Notes under the pieces: generated by a model | What the model was told of the DNA's origin: nothing | Seen by the model: the letters and a program-made list of their open reading frames with translations, nothing else | Database searches by the model: none | NCBI GenBank assembly: GCA_963706425.1 | Contig: CAVPMN010000001.1 | Span: 124,001-188,000, forward strand | Length of the DNA stretch: 64,000 nt | Direction of reading: 5' to 3' | Source: CAVPMN01 sp963706425 | Lineage (GTDB): Bacteria > Actinomycetota > Acidimicrobiia > Acidimicrobiales > Acidimicrobilacustridaceae | In this document: in pieces, positions 19,618 through 28,284 of the stretch | How positions within the stretch are numbered: position 1 is the first letter of the stretch | How the letters are laid out: each line of letters opens with the position of its first letter | Translations under genes and position numbers: made by a program

Positions 19618-19649
19618 TCAACCGGTAGGCCGAATGGCCTACCGGTTGA
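19618..19649. repeat. Perfect 14-bp inverted repeat with 4-base loop
   Basis: TCAACCGGTAGGCC (19618-19631), loop GAAT, GGCCTACCGGTTGA (19636-19649). It sits in the 197-base gap between the divergent VapB-like start (19494) and the small secreted protein (19692). It could be an RNA hairpin or an operator; no T-run follows. Confidence 0.75.
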
Positions 19650-19691
19650 ATGGCGACGCTCACCCGTACGGGTGGGACAGGAGGGGGAACC

Positions 19692-19991
19692 ATGAGGAAG
19701 GCAATGGTTGCGGCGGTGGTGACTGCCGCGCTGGTGGTCGGCACCGGGAGCGCGGCTCTCGCAGGCGAGCGCACGGGGAACGGCAAGGAGACACCCGCAG
19801 GCGACAAGGCGAAGTCGCTGTGCGCGTTCTCTGGCCTCGAGGACAACGACTTCGAAGCCCCGGTCGAGCCGGGCGTGACCCAGAACTGGGGACAGATCAT
19901 CAAGGTCGCCGGTCCACTCGGTGGAGCGAACTCGGTGCTGACGCCGTTCGGCGAGGAAGGCTGCAACGCCCACCTCTACCCGAACAAGTAG
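19692..19991 (+). CDS. Small secreted protein of unknown function
   Basis: A 99-residue protein with a clear signal peptide (MRKAMVAAVVTAALVVGTGS, probable cleavage after ALAG). The mature part is short, hydrophilic and has two cysteines (KSLCAFSGLED and EEGCNAHLYPNK) that could form a disulphide. I do not recognise the family. An AGGAGGGGG ribosome-binding site ends 4 bases before the ATG and fixes the start. The inverted repeat at 19618-19649 lies just upstream. Confidence 0.7.
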   Translation: MRKAMVAAVVTAALVVGTGSAALAGERTGNGKETPAGDKAKSLCAFSGLEDNDFEAPVEPGVTQNWGQIIKVAGPLGGANSVLTPFGEEGCNAHLYPNK

Positions 19992-20123
19992 GAGAGAAGC
20001 CGAGGGCACTCCCGACCTGGCGGCGACACTCCAGAGCCGGGAGCCTGGCGTCAAGGGCGCTACGAGCGGCGCCGGAAGAGCGCTGCCTGACCGGCCGGCG
20101 GCGCCGCGTCTACCGTCGATGCG

Positions 20124-21708
20124 GTGAGTGAGCCCGCTGCCACCGCGCCGGAGCGCATCACCCGCGACACCTGGCTCGCCATCGTGGCGATGGGCCTGGC
20201 GGTGTTCGTCATCGCCAACGACGTCACCGCCATGAGCGTGGCGCTGCCCGCCATCGAGAAGGACTTCGACGCCGACGTCAGCACGGTGCAGTGGGTGGTG
20301 AACGCCTACACGTTGATCTTCGGCGTGCTCATCGTCACCGGCGGACGGCTGGCCGACATGTTCGGCCGCACCCGCATCCTCTACCTCGGCGCCGCGATCT
20401 TCGCGTCCTTCTCGTTGCTCGGCGGCTTCGCGCCGAACATCGGCGTGCTCATCGCCTGCCGGGCCCTCATGGGCATCGGCGGGGCGATGATGTGGCCCGC
20501 CATCCTCGGGCTCGTCTACGCCATCCTGCCCCCGAGTCGTGTCGGGCTCGCCGGCGGCCTCATCATCGGCACCGCCGGTCTCGGGAACGCGGCGGGTCCG
20601 CTGCTCGGTGGGCTGCTCACCGAGGCGGCCAGCTGGCGATGGATCCTCATCCTCAATGTCCCGATCGCGGGCGTGGCGTGCCTGGTGACGTGGCGCACGG
20701 TGCACGTCGCCGCAGGACTCCGAGCGCGGCCGTCTCGACTACCTCGGCATCGCCACGGTGTCGATCGGGCTGGTGTCGCTGCTCATCGCGCTCGACGAAG
20801 GGCCGACCGCGGGCTGGACCAGCCCGAAGGTCATCGGCGCGGCGGTGCTGTGCGTGGTCCTGCTCGTGGCGTTCGTGTTCGCCGAGCGCCGCGCCGGCGA
20901 CGACGCGCTCATCCCGTCCGACGTCATCCGCAACTCGAACTTCCTGGCCGCGTGCCTCGCGACGCTGCTGATGTCGGCGACGTTCTTCGCCGCCTTGCTC
21001 TACCTGCCGCAGTTCCTGCAGAAGATCCTCGACTGGTCGGCCCTCGAGGCGGGCCTCGGGCTGCTGCCGCTCATGGGTGTGTTCGCGGCGGTGTCGTTCG
21101 TCGCCGGACCGCTCTACAACCGCCTGGGCGCCAAGATCGTGGTGAGCGCCGGCGCACTCTGCATGACCCTGGGCCCGTTTCTCTTCTCGTTCCTCGCAGT
21201 CGACGCCGGCTACTGGTCGCTCGTGCCGGGCATGGTCGTGCTCGGCATCGGCATCGGGCTCTTCTACTCGTCGGTCACCAACGCCGGCGTCACGTCACTC
21301 GACGAGTCGCGCTCGAGCCTGGCCGGCGGCATCCTCTACATGTTCCAGATCGCAGGTGGCGCTGTCGGCCTCGGCCTCACCACCACCGTGTTCCTCACCG
21401 CGTCGAGTGCCACGCTCAACGACAGCGCCGGAGACCTCGGCGTCACCCTCACCGATCAGGAGCGCGAGTCGGTGCAGGGTGTGCTCGTCGGCACCGACGC
21501 CGCGGCCAACCTCCTGGCCGACTACTCGGGAGAGACCGCCGCCGCCCTCGAGAAGCTTGTGCGCGAGGCCTTCACCGCCGGCTTCCGGTGGGCGTTCCGA
21601 CTCGACGCGGCACTCGCCCTCGGCGGACTCGCCGTGGCCGTGCTGTTCGTCGGCGGCAAGCTCTCGGACCTGCGGCACCGGCGAGAGGGAGCGGACGCGC
21701 GACCATAG
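20124..21708 (+). CDS. MFS transporter, DHA2 (14-TM drug:proton antiporter) family, frame broken
   Basis: A multidrug-exporter-like membrane protein of about 527 residues. The N-half shows the DHA2 hallmarks DVTAMSVALPAIEKDF, STVQWVVNAYTLIFG and GGRLADMFGRTRILYLG (motif A) and the motif-C region GLGNAAGPLLGGLLTE. The frame breaks near 20717: RTVHVAA is followed by DSERGRLDYLGIAT in a new frame, explained by one extra G in GCAGGAC; the span is 3n+1. The second half has the remaining transmembrane segments. Start GTG at 20124. The dehydrogenase downstream begins right at its stop. Confidence 0.85.
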
Positions 21709-21712
21709 GGCG

Positions 21713-22720
21713 ATCCGCGCCGCTGTCCTCCAACAACCAGGTGAACCGCTCCTCGTCGTCGAGCAGCCCGATCCCACTCCCGCCGACGGCCAGGTGATCC
21801 TCACGGTCGATGCGTGTGGCATCTGCGGATCCGACCTCCACCTCTCCGACTCGTTCCCGCTTCCGGGCCTGGTCATGGGCCACGAGTTCTGCGGCACCGT
21901 CTCCGCCATCGGCTCCGGGGTCACCAATCGTCGAGTCGGCGATCGGGTCACCGCGCTGTCGCTGGCGCCGTGTGGCGCGTGCGCGGCCTGTCTCGCCGGA
22001 CGCATCCGCAAGTGCGAACGGGTGGCCATGATCGGCATCGAACGGCCGGGCGCCTACGCAGAGTTCGTCGCGGTCGAGGCCAACGACACCTATGCCCTCC
22101 CCGACGCCCTCGACGCCCGCCACGGCGCGCTGATCGAACCGCTCGCCGTCGCGCTGCACACCGTCGAGCGGGCGGGCCTCAAGGCCAACGACGACGTGTT
22201 GGTGCTCGGAGGCGGGCCGGTGGGAGCGGCGGTCGCGCTCTGGCTGCGGGCCCTGGGCGCCGGCGAAGTGGTCGTCAGCGATCCCGTGTCGTCGCGTCGC
22301 GCTCTTGCCGAACGGGTCGGCGCCAGCGCCACCATCGACCCGGGTCGTGACGACGTCGGCACGGCCTTCGCCGATCTCACCGGCGGGCTGGCCCCGGTCG
22401 TCATCGAATGCGTGGGTGTCGCGGGACTGCTGCAGCACGCGACCGACGTCGCCGCGGTCGATGCCACCGTGGTCATCGCCGGCGTGTGCATGGGGCCCGA
22501 CACGCTCACCCCGCTCGTGCCGATGAGCAAGGAGCTCGACGTGCGGTTCGCGTTCTACTACCGCGCCGACGACTACGTCACGAGCATCGAGATGATCGAG
22601 CGCGGACGCATCGACCCGCTGCCTCTCGTGACCGACGAGATCGGCCTCGACGACGTGCCCGATCGGTTCGCCGCGCTGAAGCACCCCACCGACGAGTGCA
22701 AGGTGCTCATCCGGCCCTGA
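21713..22720 (+). CDS. Zinc-dependent medium-chain alcohol dehydrogenase
   Basis: An NAD(P)-linked MDR oxidoreductase of about 335 residues. The catalytic zinc ligands are in ACGICGSDLH and GHEFCG; the structural zinc loop is CGACAACLAGRIRKC; the Rossmann motif is VLGGGPVGAAVALW. The threonine/sorbitol dehydrogenase branch is closest by feel. The start is odd: similarity begins at RAAVLQQPGEP, but there is no ATG, GTG or TTG in frame near it. The codon where the start is expected is ATC at 21713. Either a rare ATC start or a base error is likely. The first in-frame ATG (in MGHEFCG) would delete zinc ligands. Confidence 0.88.
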   Translation: MRAAVLQQPGEPLLVVEQPDPTPADGQVILTVDACGICGSDLHLSDSFPLPGLVMGHEFCGTVSAIGSGVTNRRVGDRVTALSLAPCGACAACLAGRIRKCERVAMIGIERPGAYAEFVAVEANDTYALPDALDARHGALIEPLAVALHTVERAGLKANDDVLVLGGGPVGAAVALWLRALGAGEVVVSDPVSSRRALAERVGASATIDPGRDDVGTAFADLTGGLAPVVIECVGVAGLLQHATDVAAVDATVVIAGVCMGPDTLTPLVPMSKELDVRFAFYYRADDYVTSIEMIERGRIDPLPLVTDEIGLDDVPDRFAALKHPTDECKVLIRP

Positions 22721-24080
22721 CGGCCGCGTCGTCCGGCAAGCCGCGAGGGCAGGCGGCGGGCGAGCACCGCCCCGGTGCCCGCCACCAGCTGCCGACATCA
22801 CGAACACGAGCGCCGGGCCGACACGCGGTTGCCAGCCCGCGCGAGCTCCCCCACGCCACCAACGCGCCGGCCGTGCCCGTGCCGAGGGCGACACCGAGCG
22901 TGTCCGACAGCTGCAGGGCCGAGGTGGCCGCCCCCTCCTGGCCGGGCGTGGCCGACGCCAGCATCGTGAGCGACAGCGGCGAGTAGGCCAGGCCCATGGC
23001 CAGACCCGAAAGCCCCCACAGCGGGATGCCGACGGCCGCCGGCACCGACGGCACGAGCACGATCGTGAGGACGGCCGGCACCGCGCACAGCAACCAGAAG
23101 CCGGTGGCCACGAGGGGCCGCGGGCCGACGCGACGCACCCTGCGCTCCTGCACCCACGCGCCTGCCGTCCACGACAGCGTGGCCGCGGTGAGGGCGAGGC
23201 CGGCGACACCCGCAGGCAATCCTCGGATGGTGGTGAGCGCGAACGGCACGTAGGCGTCCGCCGAGAAGAAGGCGAAGGTCAACACGCCGCGCAGCATGAT
23301 GGCCGCCGGCAGGCCGGGCCGAGCCTGCAAGGTGCCCGGTGGCGTCAGGCGCCGGTAGGCCGGCAACCCGATCGCCAGCCCGGCGACGACGAGCGCGCCG
23401 ACGACGAGCAGCTGGTCGGCACCGAGGCCGGCGAGCAGGAGTGCCGCGCCCCCGGCCACCAACAGCGCGTCGCGCACCGACACCTCCGGGGCCTCGGTGT
23501 CGGGCGCCGCGAGGGGTCGCATGGCCACCACCACGACGGCGGCGATGACGGCGACCAGTGGGAGGAGGCCGGCGAACACCCATCGCCACCCGATCGTCTC
23601 GCCGACCAGCCCCGACAAGGCGGGACCGATGAGCGAGGGCACCACCCATGCCGTCGAGAGGAGGGCGAACATCCGCGGCCGCACCTCTGCCGGGTAGGCC
23701 CGCCCGATGCACACGTAGGCGATCGCCGGCAGGGCACCGGCGCCGAGACCCTGAAGGGCGCGGGCCACCACGAGCAGCAACATCGATCCGGCCGCGGCAC
23801 CGAGCGCGAGGCCGACCAGGAACAGCACCACGCCCACCACGAACGGCACGACCGGCTTCACGCGGTCGGCCGCGCGGCCCGCGACCACGATGCCCACCAG
23901 GTTGCCGAGGAAGAACGCGCTGAAGACCCACCCGTAGAGGTGCAGATCGCCCAGCTCTGCCTCGATGAGGGGAAGGATCGTGGCGACCGCCAACGCCTCG
24001 AACGCGACCATGGTCACGATGAGGATGAGCCCGACGGTCAACGCCCGTCGGCCGGATGCGAACACCCCCGTCCCGCTCAC
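22707..24080 (-). CDS. MFS transporter, C-terminus frame-disturbed
   Basis: A 12-to-14-TM major facilitator exporter. Motif A appears as GNLVGIVVAGRAADRVKP and there is a clear run of hydrophobic segments to GVALGTGTAGALVAWG. After that the reading loses its membrane character (TACRPGARVRDVGSWW). Three single-base shifts between about 22860 and 22740 would restore a last helix (VGPALVFVMSAAGG) and an ending ARRLPSRL then PDDAAVRAG, returning to the same stop. This agrees with the +1 pattern elsewhere. The 3' end overlaps the dehydrogenase 3' end on the other strand by 14 bases. Substrate unknown. Confidence 0.85.
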   Translation of the reverse strand: MSGTGVFASGRRALTVGLILIVTMVAFEALAVATILPLIEAELGDLHLYGWVFSAFFLGNLVGIVVAGRAADRVKPVVPFVVGVVLFLVGLALGAAAGSMLLLVVARALQGLGAGALPAIAYVCIGRAYPAEVRPRMFALLSTAWVVPSLIGPALSGLVGETIGWRWVFAGLLPLVAVIAAVVVVAMRPLAAPDTEAPEVSVRDALLVAGGAALLLAGLGADQLLVVGALVVAGLAIGLPAYRRLTPPGTLQARPGLPAAIMLRGVLTFAFFSADAYVPFALTTIRGLPAGVAGLALTAATLSWTAGAWVQERRVRRVGPRPLVATGFWLLCAVPAVLTIVLVPSVPAAVGIPLWGLSGLAMGLAYSPLSLTMLASATPGQEGAATSALQLSDTLGVALGTGTAGALVAWGSSRGLATACRPGARVRDVGSWWRAPGRCSPAACPRGLPDDAAVRAG

Positions 24081-24133
24081 GCGGGCAGGCTAGGACGCCT
24101 CGGGCGATCGACCCAACAGCGTTCGCGGGGGCG

Positions 24134-24446
24134 TCACCCGGTGAAGCGAGGTGTCACGGCGACGCCCTGCACCGACACCGGCAACGGCCCCGCTTGGTCA
24201 CCGGCGATCGTGCCCGTGCCCTCGGCATCGGCCTCCACGCCGAAGTAGGGATCGGTGACCGCAAGGGTGAACGAGCGGGTGCCCGTTCCGCCCTCGAGGG
24301 TCGGCACCGACACGACGGCCGACGTCTGACCGGCGGGGATGACCAGGGAGCCTCGGGTGGCCACGTAGTCGACACCGGCGCGCGCCGTGCCGTCGATCGT
24401 CTCGTAGTTGACGACGACGTCCTGGCTCACCCGGGTGTTGACAAGG
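24134..24446 (-). pseudogene. Calx-beta domain fragment abutting tRNA-Arg
   Basis: The open frame reads LVNTRVSQDVVVNYETIDGT, then GVDYVATRGSLVIPAGQTSA and FTLAVTDPYFGVEADAEG, which is a Calx-beta repeat as found in surface proteins. It has no N-terminal part: family-like sequence begins one base past the 3' end of tRNA-Arg. A GTG at 24430 could start a 98-residue product, but this is not a complete protein. It looks like the tail of a larger surface protein cut at the tRNA. Confidence 0.6.
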
Positions 24447-24520
24447 CGCCCTCGGCAGGATTCGAACCTGCGACCGTCGGATTAGAAGTCCGATGCTCTA
24501 TCCAGCTGAGCTACGAGGGC
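24447..24520 (-). tRNA. tRNA-Arg (anticodon TCT)
   Basis: On the minus strand: acceptor GCCCTCG/CGAGGGC, D-arm TAGCTCAGCTGGATAGAGC, anticodon stem TCGGA/TCCGA around CTTCTAA (anticodon TCT), T-arm GCAGGTTCGAATCCTGC. Discriminator G, CCA not encoded. Confidence 0.96.
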
Positions 24521-24636
24521 CGACCGCCCAACTCTAGGGTTCGCTCCGCCCGTGGCTCTGGAACGCCTCGCCAGCTCCGCGTCGGCGACTTGTCTGGCGA
24601 GCGACCCCGGCCGCTGCCGTATGCTGGGACGCTCCC

Positions 24637-24655
24637 GCCGGGCCTTCGGTCCGGC
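24637..24655 (+). other. Stable hairpin before tRNA-His
   Basis: GCCGGGCC (24637-24644), loop TTC, GGTCCGGC (24648-24655), with one G-T pair; opened by one pair it presents a C(TTCG)G tetraloop. It lies 9 bases before tRNA-His. It may be a leader hairpin of the tRNA transcript or a terminator from the left. Confidence 0.4.
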
Positions 24656-24663
24656 AGGATCAC

Positions 24664-24742
24664 GGTGGCCGTAGCTCAGCCAGGTTAGAGCGCCAGGTTG
24701 TGGCCCTGGAGGTCGGGGGTTCAAGTCCCCTCGGCCACCCCA
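24664..24742 (+). tRNA. tRNA-His (anticodon GTG)
   Basis: Acceptor GTGGCCG/CGGCCAC with an encoded extra G at -1 (24664) facing the discriminator C (24739), as expected for tRNA-His. Anticodon stem CCAGG/CCTGG around TTGTGGC. CCA is encoded at 24740-24742. Confidence 0.96.
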
Positions 24743-24791
24743 TCTCGGCGGGGTGGTCGTCCCGCTGTTCGTGGGGCGACCACCCAGCCGT

Positions 24792-24797
24792 TACAAT
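24792..24797 (+). promoter_or_regulatory. Candidate -10 box for tRNA-Lys
   Basis: TACAAT, a good match to TATAAT, ends 11 bases before the first base of tRNA-Lys. No convincing -35 box is seen at the usual distance. Confidence 0.5.
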
Positions 24798-24808
24798 CCG
24801 AGACCCTT

Positions 24809-24884
24809 GCGCCTCTAGCTCAATTGGCAGAGCATCGGACTCTTAATCCGCAGGTTCTGGGTTCAAGTCCCAGGGGGCGTACCA
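24809..24884 (+). tRNA. tRNA-Lys (anticodon CTT)
   Basis: Acceptor GCGCCTC/GGGGCGT (with G-T pairs), D-arm TAGCTCAATTGGCAGAGC, anticodon stem TCGGA/TCCGC around CTCTTAA (anticodon CTT), T-arm CTGGGTTCAAGTCCCAG. CCA is encoded at 24882-24884. Confidence 0.95.
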
Positions 24885-24931
24885 CGGTGAGCCGAGGCCG
24901 AGCGGTCTCGGCTCATCTCGTTTCGAGACCG

Positions 24932-25333
24932 TCAGCCTGCCGCGGCACCGGCGCCGACGTGGTCTCGCACACCCTCGACACCGACCAGCCGGGCGGTGAC
25001 CCGGCCGTCGCGATCAGCACGCACCACGGTGGGCGCTCGGCGTACTCGATAGGCGTCGGCCAGCTCGGGCTGCTCGGTGGCGTCGACGAGGACCACGTCG
25101 TCGTCGGGGTGCGCCTGGCGGAGCTCGGCCTCGACGGCCCCGCACGACACGCACAGCGGCGTGGTGAAGATCACCCACGTGGCCGGAGCGCCCGACACGA
25201 ACGAGGCGGGCAGCGCCGGCAGGCCGAGCGTGGTCGTGGCGGCGTCGAGGCGCCGCGATCGGCGATAGGCGGCCGTGCCGACGACAACCAACCCGACCAC
25301 GAGCGCCAGGACGACGAGGCGGAGCGGGTCCAT
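24932..25333 (-). CDS. Membrane-anchored thioredoxin-like protein
   Basis: A 133-residue protein with an N-terminal transmembrane helix (MDPLRLVVLALVVGLVVVGT) and a thioredoxin fold domain. The redox motif is CVSCG in FTTPLCVSCGAVEAELRQ, and the cis-Pro region is RRAPTVVRADRDG. It is likely to act on the outer face of the membrane. The ATG overlaps the stop of the DUF4395 gene (ATGA), a pairing that recurs in actinobacteria and suggests a common thiol-redox function. Confidence 0.85.
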   Translation of the reverse strand: MDPLRLVVLALVVGLVVVGTAAYRRSRRLDAATTTLGLPALPASFVSGAPATWVIFTTPLCVSCGAVEAELRQAHPDDDVVLVDATEQPELADAYRVRRAPTVVRADRDGRVTARLVGVEGVRDHVGAGAAAG

Positions 25334-25773
25334 CAGGCGACCAACTCGACGCCCCGCCGGCGGGCCACCAGCAGGTAGATCTCGCAACCCACGCAGATGC
25401 CCGTCGCCGCAGAGAGCCCGGCCAGCGCGGCCACGACGAGGGCCAAGGCCCAGCCCACCGTCGCCGCCCCACCCACGAAGGCCAGGGTCGCCACGGTGAG
25501 GAAGACCACGCCAACCGCGGCGGCGAAGCGGGGAGGGCGCGGATCTTCGAGCTCGGCGGGCGGGCCCAGCCTCGGTTTGATCACCTCGGCGTAGAGCCGC
25601 AGGAACGGCCCGAACTTCGGCCCGAACGCCGCCCCGAGCAGGAGCACGAAGGCGAACACCGGTGCCACCCACGGCTGATCGAACGCGAACCCGGCCAGCA
25701 GACCCACCGCGAGGACGGTCTGGTTGAAGCGCGGCCCTCGGGGGTCGATCGGTGTGGGCGGAGAAGCAGTCAC
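25333..25773 (-). CDS. DUF4395 membrane protein
   Basis: A 146-residue membrane protein with the DUF4395 features: PRGPRFNQTVLAVGLLAGFA at the N-terminus, four hydrophobic segments, PFLRLYAEVIKPRLGPP between them, and a C-terminal GICVGCEIYLL with a CxxC-like pair. Start GTG at 25773 was chosen because upstream sequence is not family-like. Translationally coupled to the thioredoxin gene by a 4-base overlap. Function unknown; a partner in membrane thiol exchange is inferred. Confidence 0.82.
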   Translation of the reverse strand: MTASPPTPIDPRGPRFNQTVLAVGLLAGFAFDQPWVAPVFAFVLLLGAAFGPKFGPFLRLYAEVIKPRLGPPAELEDPRPPRFAAAVGVVFLTVATLAFVGGAATVGWALALVVAALAGLSAATGICVGCEIYLLVARRRGVELVA

Positions 25774-25887
25774 GGCGTCAGTGTAAACCCGACTAGGTGG
25801 GTCGGGTATTCCGGAGAAGCGGGCCGAGCGCGAAGGTCCGGGGCGCGGGCGCCGATACTCTGCGGCGAGGAAGGGAGCCCACGCCCC

Positions 25888-28197
25888 ATGAGCAGGACGA
25901 ATCGGCGGTTCGGCGGGGCAGCGATGGTGACCCTCGCCGTGGTGGCGGTGGCCGCCCTGGGACTGCCGACCGCAGGCGCGCAACCCACGAGCGTGCCACC
26001 ACCGAGCGAGGCCGAGGTCTCCCCCACCGTCGTGGCCGAGCTGGCCGCGGAGGGCCAAGCGGAGGTCATCGTCGAGCTGGCGACGCAATCCGGGACGTCT
26101 GGCACCGGCGGCGGCCGGGACGCCGCGGTGGCCGCCCTGGCCGACGAGGCCGGCGTCGAGCACGCCCGGGTCCTCGAGACCTCGGCCCCGACTGCCGTCG
26201 CCACCGTCGACCAAGCCGGACTGGCCGCGCTGGCCGACTCGCCCGCCGTGGCGCGAGTCCTGCCCGACCGGCGCCACTACCTCACCCTGGCGGGCAGCAC
26301 GGTGTCGGTCGGCGCACCCGCCGCCTGGTCGTCCGGGTTCACCGGAGCGGGCCAACGGGTCGCAGTGCTCGACACCGGCGTCGACGCCGATCATGCGTTC
26401 CTCGCCGGTCGGGTCACCGACGAGGCGTGCTTCTCGAGCACGGTCGCCGCCTTCTCGCTGTGCCAGGACAACGCGCCCACCGACAGCGGACCCGATTCGG
26501 CGGCGCCCTGCCCGTTGTCAGCCTGCAGCCACGGCACCCACGTCGCCGGCATCGTGGCGGGCAGCGGTGGGCCGACCAACGCGCCGGCGGGGGTGGCACC
26601 GGGGGCGTCCATCATCGCCGTGCAGGTCTTCAGCCGGGACCTGGCCGGTCTCTACGCGTCCGACTCCAGCCTCATGCAGGCCCTCGACTGGGTGCTCACC
26701 CTCCAGCTCGCCAACCCCAACGTGGCGGCGGTCAACCTCAGCCTCGGAGGATCGCTGTTCACCGGCTCGTGCACCTCCGATCCGCTCCGCCCCTACATCG
26801 ATCAGCTCCGCGCCGCCGGCACCGCCACCGTCATCGCCTCGGGCAACGAAGGCGCCAAGGATCGTCTGGCGTCGCCCGGCTGCATCCCGAAAGCCATCAC
26901 CGTCGGCGCCATCAACGATGCCAACAACCGGGTGGCGTCCTTCTCGAACTCTGCACCGGTGCTCGACCTGCTCGCACCCGGCGTCGGCATCGTGTCGTCG
27001 ATCCCCGACGGTGGCTACGCCTCGATCGACGGCACCTCGATGGCCACGCCTCACGTGGCCGGCGCCATCGCCGTGCTGCAGCAAGCGCGTGACGTGGTCA
27101 GCGTCGACGAAGCCGAGCTCATGCTCGAGCGATCGGGTCTGGCGGTCACCGACCTGGCCAACGGCCTGACCCGACCACGCGTGCGGATCGACCGGGCGAT
27201 CACCGACCTGGCGTCGTTCGGATCGATCGACTCGGCCACGAGCGGGCCCGGCTCGATCTCCGCAGCCGGATGGACGATCGACCCCGACACCACCAGCTCG
27301 GTCGATGTCGAACTGCAAGTCGACGGCAAGCCGGTGGCCACCGTCGTCGCCAACCGGTCGCGGCCCGATGTCGGCAGCGCCTACCCCGGCTACGGCAACA
27401 GCCACGGCTGGCAGGCCACCCTGACGGGCATCGGCCCCGGCACCCACCTGTTGTGCGCCTATGGCGTCAACCAGATCGGCACCGCGGCGGTCGCCGGCGG
27501 GCCGTCGAAGCACCTCATCTCCTGCCAGAACGTGGCCATGCCGAGCGGCAACCCCTTCGGCTCGCTCGACAGCGCCACCGGCGGACCCCGTTCGATCATC
27601 GCGTCGGGCTGGGCCATCGACCCCGACACGGTCGGCCCGGTCGAGATCCACACCTACGTCGACGGCAAGTGGGGCGGGCTCACCATCGCCAACACCTCCC
27701 GACCTGACGTAGGCAACGTCTATGCCGGCTATGGCGCCAACCACGGCTGGCGGCTCACGATCGGCAACGTCGGGCCCGGCGCCCACCAGGTGTGCGCCTA
27801 CGCCATCAACCAGGCCGGCGGCACCACCAACCCGCTCATCGCCTGCCGCACCGTGGTGGTGCCGAGCGGCAACCCCTTCGGCTCGCTCGACGGCGCCACC
27901 GGCGGCCCGGGCACCATCACCGCGGCCGGCTGGGCCATCGACCCCGACACCGCCGGGTCGGTGCAACTGCACGTCTACGTCGACGGCCGGTGGACCGCCG
28001 CGACCACCGCCAACACGTCGAGGCCCGACGTCGGCCACGCCTACGCCGGCTTCGGCGCCAGCCACGGCTATCAGCTGAACCTCACCGGCCTGGCTTCAGG
28101 GCCACGACGGCTCTGCGTCTACGCCATCAACGTGAGCACGGGCACCACCAACCCGCTCATCGCCTGCCGCACCGTCAACGTCTCCTCCCCTTCTTGA
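25888..28197 (+). CDS. Secreted subtilisin-family protease with three C-terminal GWAxDPD repeats
   Basis: A 769-residue S8 protease. Signal peptide at residues ~1-31 (VTLAVVAVAALGLPTAGAQ), an inhibitor-like propeptide to about 135, then the catalytic domain with Asp162 (AVLDTGVDADHA), His215 (CSHGTHVAGIV) and Ser384 (DGTSMATPHVAGA); the oxyanion Asn is in IASGNEG. From ~444, ~556 and ~663 there are three repeats of about 100 residues, each with FGSLDSATGGP, a GWAIDPDT motif, SRPDVGxAYxGYG and CAYAINxxxGTTNPLIxC. Four copies of a related repeat are in the M23 peptidase at 59112-60926. It ends at a strong palindrome. Confidence 0.93.
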   Translation: MSRTNRRFGGAAMVTLAVVAVAALGLPTAGAQPTSVPPPSEAEVSPTVVAELAAEGQAEVIVELATQSGTSGTGGGRDAAVAALADEAGVEHARVLETSAPTAVATVDQAGLAALADSPAVARVLPDRRHYLTLAGSTVSVGAPAAWSSGFTGAGQRVAVLDTGVDADHAFLAGRVTDEACFSSTVAAFSLCQDNAPTDSGPDSAAPCPLSACSHGTHVAGIVAGSGGPTNAPAGVAPGASIIAVQVFSRDLAGLYASDSSLMQALDWVLTLQLANPNVAAVNLSLGGSLFTGSCTSDPLRPYIDQLRAAGTATVIASGNEGAKDRLASPGCIPKAITVGAINDANNRVASFSNSAPVLDLLAPGVGIVSSIPDGGYASIDGTSMATPHVAGAIAVLQQARDVVSVDEAELMLERSGLAVTDLANGLTRPRVRIDRAITDLASFGSIDSATSGPGSISAAGWTIDPDTTSSVDVELQVDGKPVATVVANRSRPDVGSAYPGYGNSHGWQATLTGIGPGTHLLCAYGVNQIGTAAVAGGPSKHLISCQNVAMPSGNPFGSLDSATGGPRSIIASGWAIDPDTVGPVEIHTYVDGKWGGLTIANTSRPDVGNVYAGYGANHGWRLTIGNVGPGAHQVCAYAINQAGGTTNPLIACRTVVVPSGNPFGSLDGATGGPGTITAAGWAIDPDTAGSVQLHVYVDGRWTAATTANTSRPDVGHAYAGFGASHGYQLNLTGLASGPRRLCVYAINVSTGTTNPLIACRTVNVSSPS

Positions 28198-28244
28198 AAT
28201 CGGTGCGTGAAACCACCCATACGGGTGTTTCACGCACCGATTTC
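28196..28244. terminator. Intergenic palindrome, copy 2 (bidirectional terminator)
   Basis: Arms GAAATCGGTGCGTGAAAC plus ACCC, and GGGTGTTTCACGCACC plus GATTTC, pair over 22 bases with one bulged C and a 4-base loop ATAC. It lies exactly between the convergent ends of the protease (28197) and the anti-sigma gene (28285). The outer arm matches copy 1 at 10566-10612. Confidence 0.75.
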
Positions 28245-28284
28245 GTCGGTGGGGCGGGGATCGGCAGCCAGGGCAGCCGGGAGG

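Noticed and set aside
19545..20705. A 386-residue minus-strand frame opposite the small secreted protein and exporter
   Set aside because: Composition is Arg/Gly/Asp/His shadow; the plus-strand genes have signal peptide, ribosome-binding site and transporter motifs.
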